Source: Bacteroidaceae bacterium
Lineage (GTDB): Bacteria; Bacteroidota; Bacteroidia; Bacteroidales; Bacteroidaceae
Length of the DNA: 64,000 bases
Direction of reading: 5' to 3'
Assembly: GCA_017557635.1 (NCBI GenBank)
Contig: JAFYYH010000020.1
Location: forward strand, 142,214-206,213
The notes beneath the pieces were generated by a model. It did no database searches, had not been told where the DNA came from, and saw only the letters and a list, made by a program, of their open reading frames with translations. This document shows positions 60,173-64,000 of this stretch, piece by piece. The translations under genes were made by a program, and so were the position numbers. Every line of letters starts with the position of its first letter. The stretch's first letter is position 1.

Positions 60173-60477
60173 TGAGATATTTGCTTGATACAAACATCTT
60201 TATATACCTAAGCACTGACCATGATAAACTCGACCCCAATGTCTATTCTATTTTGAGTGAGCCAGATACTCTTATGTACATAAGTGCAGAGAGCGTCCGG
60301 GAACTTATTGTGGCATATAATAACAAAGGTTGGGGTAACAAACAATGGAAGACAGCTGAGGATATGGTACGCTCCATAGAGGAGACACATCTTGTAGAGA
60401 TTCTGCCTATTCAAAAGGAAGTAATGCAGACGTACTCACGGCTTCGTATCAACCAGAGTATGAGTCATAAATATTGA
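60172..60477 (+). pseudogene. PIN-domain toxin, C-terminally truncated (VapC-like)
   Basis: 101 aa from MRYLLDTNIFIYL, the start chosen over an upstream frame at 60145. The first PIN Asp (LLDTN) and the Glu of SVREL are present, but the protein stops at RINQSMSHKY before the expected DPSDH-type acidic block, so catalytic aspartates are missing. It is probably inactive. Confidence 0.75.
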
Positions 60478-60486
60478 TTGAAAATT

Positions 60487-60517
60487 ATTGCAGATTGATT
60501 TAAATTTATTACATTTG
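60487..60517 (+). promoter_or_regulatory. Promoter of the RelB-PIN pair
   Basis: ATTG (60487-60490), 19 nt, TACATTTG (60510-60517), about 22 nt before the ATG at 60540. Confidence 0.6.
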
Positions 60518-60539
60518 CATTGGATTAATTGATTGTATT

Positions 60540-60824
60540 ATGCCGCAGGTTTCAATGACTGTCCGGATGGACGCTAACTTGAAGTCATCATTTGATGCAC
60601 TTTGCAGTCAGTTTGGCATGAGCGCCAATGCTGCCATGAATGTTTTTGCCCGGGCCGTCGTGCAGAGGGGCAGAATTCCTTTTGACGTCATGTCTGACGA
60701 GGTCGCTGCCAAGACTCAGGAGTCAATTGACAAGTTCTGGGCAGAGAAGAAGTGGGGCGTGACTGAGATTAATTCTTTATTGGACGAACATTTACGAACG
60801 CCTTATAATCCAGAAAAGAAATAG
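60540..60824 (+). CDS. RelB/DinJ-type antitoxin
   Basis: 94 aa. The ribbon-helix-helix pattern VSMTVRMDANLKSSFDALCS with FGMSANAAMNVFARAVVQRG is the DinJ/RelB signature. It is paired here with a PIN nuclease rather than a RelE-type toxin. Confidence 0.88.
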   Translation: MPQVSMTVRMDANLKSSFDALCSQFGMSANAAMNVFARAVVQRGRIPFDVMSDEVAAKTQESIDKFWAEKKWGVTEINSLLDEHLRTPYNPEKK

Positions 60825-60841
60825 TAGACTTTTTTAATGCC

Positions 60842-61258
60842 ATGAGAACGATAGTCCTTGATACGAATTGCCTTCTGGCGATTCTTCCTTCAGTGAGTCC
60901 TTATCATAATGTGTGGACCGGAATCCTTAAGGGTGATATCTGCTTATGTGTATCGACGGATATTCTATCTGAATATGAGGAGATACTCTCTTTGAAAACT
61001 CTTCCCGAAATTGCCGACAGTGTTATCAATACCTTATTGAAACTTCCTTCTTTGAGAAGGGTAAGTCCTACTTTTTTCTATGGTCTTATTAAGGATGATC
61101 CGGATGACAATAAGTTTGTAGATTGCGCTATTTGCGGTAATGCAGAACTGATTGTAACCAATGATTCACATTTTGACATCTTGAAAACGATTGATTTCCC
61201 TAAGGTTGAAATCCAACGGCTCCAGGATTTTGCCAGGATGTATTCTGTTGGTTCTTGA
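60842..61258 (+). CDS. PIN-domain toxin (COG2402-like)
   Basis: 138 aa. Acidic residues in LDTNCLLAIL, LSEYEEIL, DPDDNKFVDCA and VTNDSHF make a complete PIN active site. It is full length, unlike the copy at 60172, and lies 17 nt after its antitoxin. Confidence 0.88.
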   Translation: MRTIVLDTNCLLAILPSVSPYHNVWTGILKGDICLCVSTDILSEYEEILSLKTLPEIADSVINTLLKLPSLRRVSPTFFYGLIKDDPDDNKFVDCAICGNAELIVTNDSHFDILKTIDFPKVEIQRLQDFARMYSVGS

Positions 61259-61381
61259 TCGTGATGAAAACTGCAACGGGCTGTTGCAGTTAGGGAATCG
61301 GCCCCAAAATAATGAAGTTTAATATGATGATTTGATACCAATTTTAGTACCTTTACTTGCGAATTACTAAATGTGATAGAG

Positions 61382-61729
61382 ATGGATTTTTTGGAGTACA
61401 AGGGCTATAAGGGTAGTGTTGAGTACAGCAAGGAGGATAATTGTCTTTGCGGTAAGGTGCAGGGCATGAGCAAGGCTCTGATCCTTTATGAGGGTCAGAC
61501 TCTGGACGAGTTGCGCAGGGATTTTGAGGCTGGCGTTGACAATTATATTGAGGGTTGCCTGGCTGATGGTAAGGAGCCTGATAAACCTTACAGCGGGCGT
61601 CTGAACTTGAGAATGTCATCGGAACTGCATTCGCGTGTGGCGCATTTTGCATCGGCCACGGGCACTACAATCAACGACTTTATCAATAAGGCTATTGTGG
61701 ATGAGCTGGCTCATGCGGCGGTGCTTTAG
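61382..61729 (+). CDS. hicB: HicB-family antitoxin (orphan)
   Basis: 115 aa from MDFLEYKGYKGSVEYSKEDN; an in-frame GTG at 61373 is less likely. A HicB partial RNase-H fold is followed by a ribbon-helix-helix end (LNLRMSSELHSRVAHFASAT). No HicA toxin gene is found next to it. Confidence 0.88.
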   Translation: MDFLEYKGYKGSVEYSKEDNCLCGKVQGMSKALILYEGQTLDELRRDFEAGVDNYIEGCLADGKEPDKPYSGRLNLRMSSELHSRVAHFASATGTTINDFINKAIVDELAHAAVL

Positions 61730-61743
61730 TGCAAACATTCTAA

Positions 61744-62214
61744 AGTACCGCAATCACGGCGGTATTCCTGATCAAGTATCTTCGTTCTTTTGGTTTTACG
61801 GTTTCAAATGACCTGTTTGCCGCGCACTCATGGTATTTCCGCAATGCTTTGGTCAGAGCCAACTACACTAATAGGGAGAAGGGGATTAAAGCCGATATTT
61901 CTTTCCTGGAGTTATTTCTTAGGAACCTTGTGCTGGCCGAGTCGCATGAACTCCGGAACCGCGACCTTCATGTTGATGCTCAAAGTGACAGGGAAGATAA
62001 TTCAAAGTGCAAAATTTGCACTTTGAATTGCACTTTGGAAGAATTGGCAGTCCTTCAATTTCTTAAAGATAATCCCAAGGCTACTCAAGAAATGATAGCC
62101 AAACACATAAACAGATCCCAGCGTACAGTTAAGTCTATTACTGTTCGTCTTTCTGAGAGAGGCCTTCTTGTCCGTAAGAATGGTAAGCGTGACGGTTGGT
62201 GGGAAGTGAAATAG
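61744..62214 (+). pseudogene. Truncated Fic protein, C-terminal part
   Basis: After a stop at 61741 the frame stays open and reads AVFLIKYLRSFGFTVSNDLF, HSWYFRNALVRANYTN, LRNLVLAESHELRNRDLHV and a winged-helix end (ATQEMIAKHINRSQRTVKSI). This is the tail of a Bacteroidales Fic protein. The HPFxxGNGR AMPylation motif is absent. A 27-bp palindrome (62001-62027) sits in frame. Confidence 0.75.
62001..62027. repeat. In-frame coding palindrome in the Fic remnant
   Basis: TTCAAAGTGCAAA, one A, then the perfect complement, followed by another half-copy (TTGCACTTTGGAA). It has the same 13-14-bp-arm, 1-nt-centre design as the ORF6N palindromes. Confidence 0.8.
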
Positions 62215-62215
62215 T

Positions 62216-62275
62216 GCCATTGGGGACGGTTCTCTTTGGCACTTTTTGGTGACAAAGAGAACCGTCCCCAATGGC
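62216..62275. repeat. REPIN-like element, copy D
   Basis: Perfect 23-bp arms (62216-62238 and 62253-62275). It is identical to copy C at 59863-59924. It begins 1 nt after the stop of the Fic remnant. Confidence 0.85.
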
Positions 62276-62330
62276 TCGGGCATCGGCCATCATTTTATCT
62301 AAAATAGAAACGATTTTTGAGTGATTATTG

Positions 62331-62361
62331 TTTGTGTGAATTAATTTGGTTTGTATCTTTG
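62331..62361 (+). promoter_or_regulatory. Perfect Bacteroidetes promoter, leaderless
   Basis: TTTG (62331-62334), exactly 19 nt, TATCTTTG (62354-62361); ATG at 62368. Confidence 0.7.
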
Positions 62362-62367
62362 CAATAG

Positions 62368-62574
62368 ATGTTATTATCCCTTGTTTACAAAATTTCTATT
62401 ATAAGTGAAAAACGAATTGAAAAAACAATTACCTTTGCATCACCAGGCAGGCAACAAGAGATCTTTTTAATGCAATGGGTCTCAAAGAAAATTAGAGAAG
62501 CTACTGACAATAAGGACATTCAAATTACGGATCGAGGATTTGAAGGAGATTTGACTATTGAGTTTGAAGACTAA
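62368..62574 (+). CDS. Small hypothetical protein, partner of the XRE gene
   Basis: 68 aa, no family recognised; basic N-terminal half (ISEKRIEKTITF) and acidic end (GFEGDLTIEFED). It shares an operon with the XRE gene 3 nt downstream and may be the toxin or an accessory. Confidence 0.5.
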   Translation: MLLSLVYKISIISEKRIEKTITFASPGRQQEIFLMQWVSKKIREATDNKDIQITDRGFEGDLTIEFED

Positions 62575-62577
62575 AAA

Positions 62578-62973
62578 ATGGTTATTATGCAATCAAATAT
62601 TTTACAGAAACTGGATAAGGAGAGTAACCTGATTTTTGATAAGGTTGCGGCTAAGATGCGTACTGCGGCGAGGATTGCCGATGCTATGGAGGCTGCCGGT
62701 CTCAGCAAGAGCCAGTTTGCCCGGAAAATGGGTAAGAGCCCATCGGAAATCACCAAATGGCTTAGCGGAACACACAATTTCACCATCGATTCGCTGCAGG
62801 AGATATCGGCCGTTCTTGGGGTGGAAATATCATCGGCCATTGATGAACCGATGGTTTATAAAATGGACTATTCCGTTTGTGAAAGCCCCACAGAGACTAT
62901 TCCTGTAACGATTCCAACATGTGACCACAAGCTATTGGTTGAAATTGCCCGGAAGTTTGGCTGGCTGGTTTAA
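62578..62973 (+). CDS. XRE-family helix-turn-helix protein
   Basis: 131 aa. The HTH is at ~36-90 (EAAGLSKSQFARKMGKSPSE, ITKWLSGTHNF). A C-terminal tail is typical of HigA-like antitoxins of Bacteroidales. ATG at 62578 or 62587. Confidence 0.83.
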   Translation: MVIMQSNILQKLDKESNLIFDKVAAKMRTAARIADAMEAAGLSKSQFARKMGKSPSEITKWLSGTHNFTIDSLQEISAVLGVEISSAIDEPMVYKMDYSVCESPTETIPVTIPTCDHKLLVEIARKFGWLV

Positions 62974-62983
62974 AAACACTTGT

Positions 62984-63095
62984 CAAAGGGGACGGTTCCG
63001 TTTGGCACGCTCACTTTGAGAAAAAATCCCACCTGAGCATGCTGTAGCGCAGATGGGATCCTTTTTAGACGAGCCAAACGGAACCGTCCCCTTTG
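62984..63095. repeat. REPIN-like palindromic element, copy B
   Basis: Perfect 23-bp arms (62984-63006 and 63073-63095) and an inner hairpin (ATCCCACCTG...CAGATGGGAT) that matches copy A inverted. The minus-strand channel gene ends in the TGA overlapping this arm (63098-63096). Confidence 0.85.
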
Positions 63096-63824
63096 TCACT
63101 CTTTCTGGGCGCGGAGCTCCTCGATGTAGGCGGCGGTGATTACGCCAGAGGGGAGGGCTATGATTGCTACTCCGAAGAGTGATGAGACCATGCTTATGAA
63201 TCGGCCGATGTCGGTTACTGGGGTTACGTCGCCGTAGCCGACGGTGGTCAGGGTCACTGTGGCCCAGTAGAGCGCGTCAAAGAAGTTCTCGAACGTGGCC
63301 TGGCCGGTTTCCGGGTTGATGTGGGGCTCGGCGTTGAACATTACCAGGGCCGATACGAATATGTAGAAAACGGCGATTCCGAGCACTGTGAGCAGGATTC
63401 GCTTCTCACGTTTTATAACATTGCCCAGGATTTTGATGTTCTGGGAGTATCGGATGAACTTGAAAAGTCTTAATATCCTGAGCAGGCGTGAGATTCGGAG
63501 CACCTTGAAGCCTTGACCCAGTATGTTCAGGCCCGGCAGAATGGCCAGGAAGTCGATGATGTCCCAGCCGGTGAAGGGGTAGATCAGGAACGACCATTTG
63601 CCCTTGCCGACGATGTAATCGGCCACTAACCAACGCAAGAGATAATCGAGTATGAGTAGTCCCACGGTCACGTCTTCGATGATGGTGAAGATGGGGTAAG
63701 TTTCCAGAAAACAGAGAGGGATGATGCTGGCCGTGATTGCTGCCAGAATGACGAAATCGTAAATGTAGCTGACCCAGTCGTTGTCGCGGCCCTGCTCAAC
63801 TATCGCATAAAGACGTTTTCTCAT
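63096..63824 (-). CDS. Voltage-gated ion channel (potassium channel type)
   Basis: 242 aa. Six membrane segments, with an S4-like arginine ladder (RISRLLRILRLFKFIRY), a pore loop with selectivity filter TVGYGD and a final S6 helix. It resembles KvAP-like prokaryotic channels and should conduct potassium across the inner membrane. The stop codon lies inside a repeat arm. Confidence 0.92.
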   Translation of the reverse strand: MRKRLYAIVEQGRDNDWVSYIYDFVILAAITASIIPLCFLETYPIFTIIEDVTVGLLILDYLLRWLVADYIVGKGKWSFLIYPFTGWDIIDFLAILPGLNILGQGFKVLRISRLLRILRLFKFIRYSQNIKILGNVIKREKRILLTVLGIAVFYIFVSALVMFNAEPHINPETGQATFENFFDALYWATVTLTTVGYGDVTPVTDIGRFISMVSSLFGVAIIALPSGVITAAYIEELRAQKE

Positions 63825-63879
63825 AAGTCAAATCCTTTTTGTTGTGGCAAATGTAAGCATTTGTCTTGTCCTAAAAAAA

Positions 63880-63903
63880 GTTGACTCGCAAAAACGAGTT
63901 AAC
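63880..63903. repeat. Short inverted repeat before the right-edge ORF
   Basis: GTTGACTCG and CGAGTTAAC, one mismatch, around CAAAAA. It may be an operator or the terminal repeat of an insertion sequence. Confidence 0.45.
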
Positions 63904-63904
63904 A

Positions 63905-64000
63905 ATGAAGAGCAATCGTACAGTTTTGAAAGATCAGTATTACAAAAAGGTTATTGATCTTTACACGAAAGAGCATCTGTCCATGTGGCAAATCGCAAAG
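63905..64000 (+). CDS. Transposase-like helix-turn-helix protein, N-terminal fragment (runs off right edge)
   Basis: 32 codons: MKSNRTVLKDQYYKKVIDLY then TKEHLSMWQIAK, the start of a HTH_28/IS-type domain. It is cut by the window edge. Confidence 0.55.
   Translation, partial: MKSNRTVLKDQYYKKVIDLYTKEHLSMWQIAK

Overview
The window looks like a chromosome segment from a member of the order Bacteroidales, probably a gut or rumen polysaccharide degrader of the Prevotella/Bacteroides kind. The evidence is the repeated TTTG-N19-TAnnTTTG promoters, a TonB-dependent receptor under a TPP riboswitch, lipoproteins with Bacteroidetes-style signals, ORF6N and DUF4419 proteins, FISUMP-type 'VDLGLSV.WA' repeats and VKOR-thioredoxin fusions. 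No rRNA or tRNA gene, CRISPR array or complete transposase gene was recognised. The species cannot be named from the sequence alone.

Layout. 1-43 kb is mostly core, at roughly 50 percent GC. It holds a thiamin-regulated TonB receptor (cut by the left edge), a cytidylate-kinase-like protein and a thioesterase. Next come a secreted GH54 arabinofuranosidase coupled to a VKOR-thioredoxin disulfide former, a histidine acid phosphatase, an SPFH/ribbon-helix-helix operon, a CE2-like esterase and small metabolic enzymes. A long minus-strand operon (16.7-26.9 kb) encodes exported TPR, Sel1 and LPP20-like proteins plus a GNAT protein and an ABC-F ATPase. The aromatic operon aroF-tyrA-aroB-aroA-pheA-aroQ (28.0-33.8 kb, minus strand) is preceded by a 16-residue leader peptide containing YFYYFWF and by an intrinsic terminator, which is a classical attenuator layout. 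A kinase-like protein, YccF, a TlpA-like lipoprotein and RmuC follow.

44-57 kb is an AT-rich island that appears to be a defence cluster. It contains a Septu-like ATPase/HNH pair, a NERD protein, a compact four-gene operon with two HNH nucleases around a HIT hydrolase, a nuclease-DUF2075 helicase, a GIY-YIG-DUF2075 helicase paired with a MazG-like pyrophosphohydrolase, and an ApeA-like HEPN protein. 58.6-63 kb is a toxin-antitoxin cluster: HigBA, DUF2442-HTH, a decayed VapBC, RelB-PIN, an orphan HicB, a truncated Fic and an XRE protein. A voltage-gated ion channel and the start of a transposase-like HTH ORF close the window.

Two layers of small repeats run through the accessory parts. One is a REPIN-like family of imperfect to perfect hairpins with a GGGGACGGTTC core, in some copies carrying the stop codons of flanking genes. 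The other is a set of 22-29 bp palindromes with variable arms, three of them inside open reading frames (ORF6N and Fic). The word ATCGGCC is strongly over-used in core DNA and nearly absent from the defence island.
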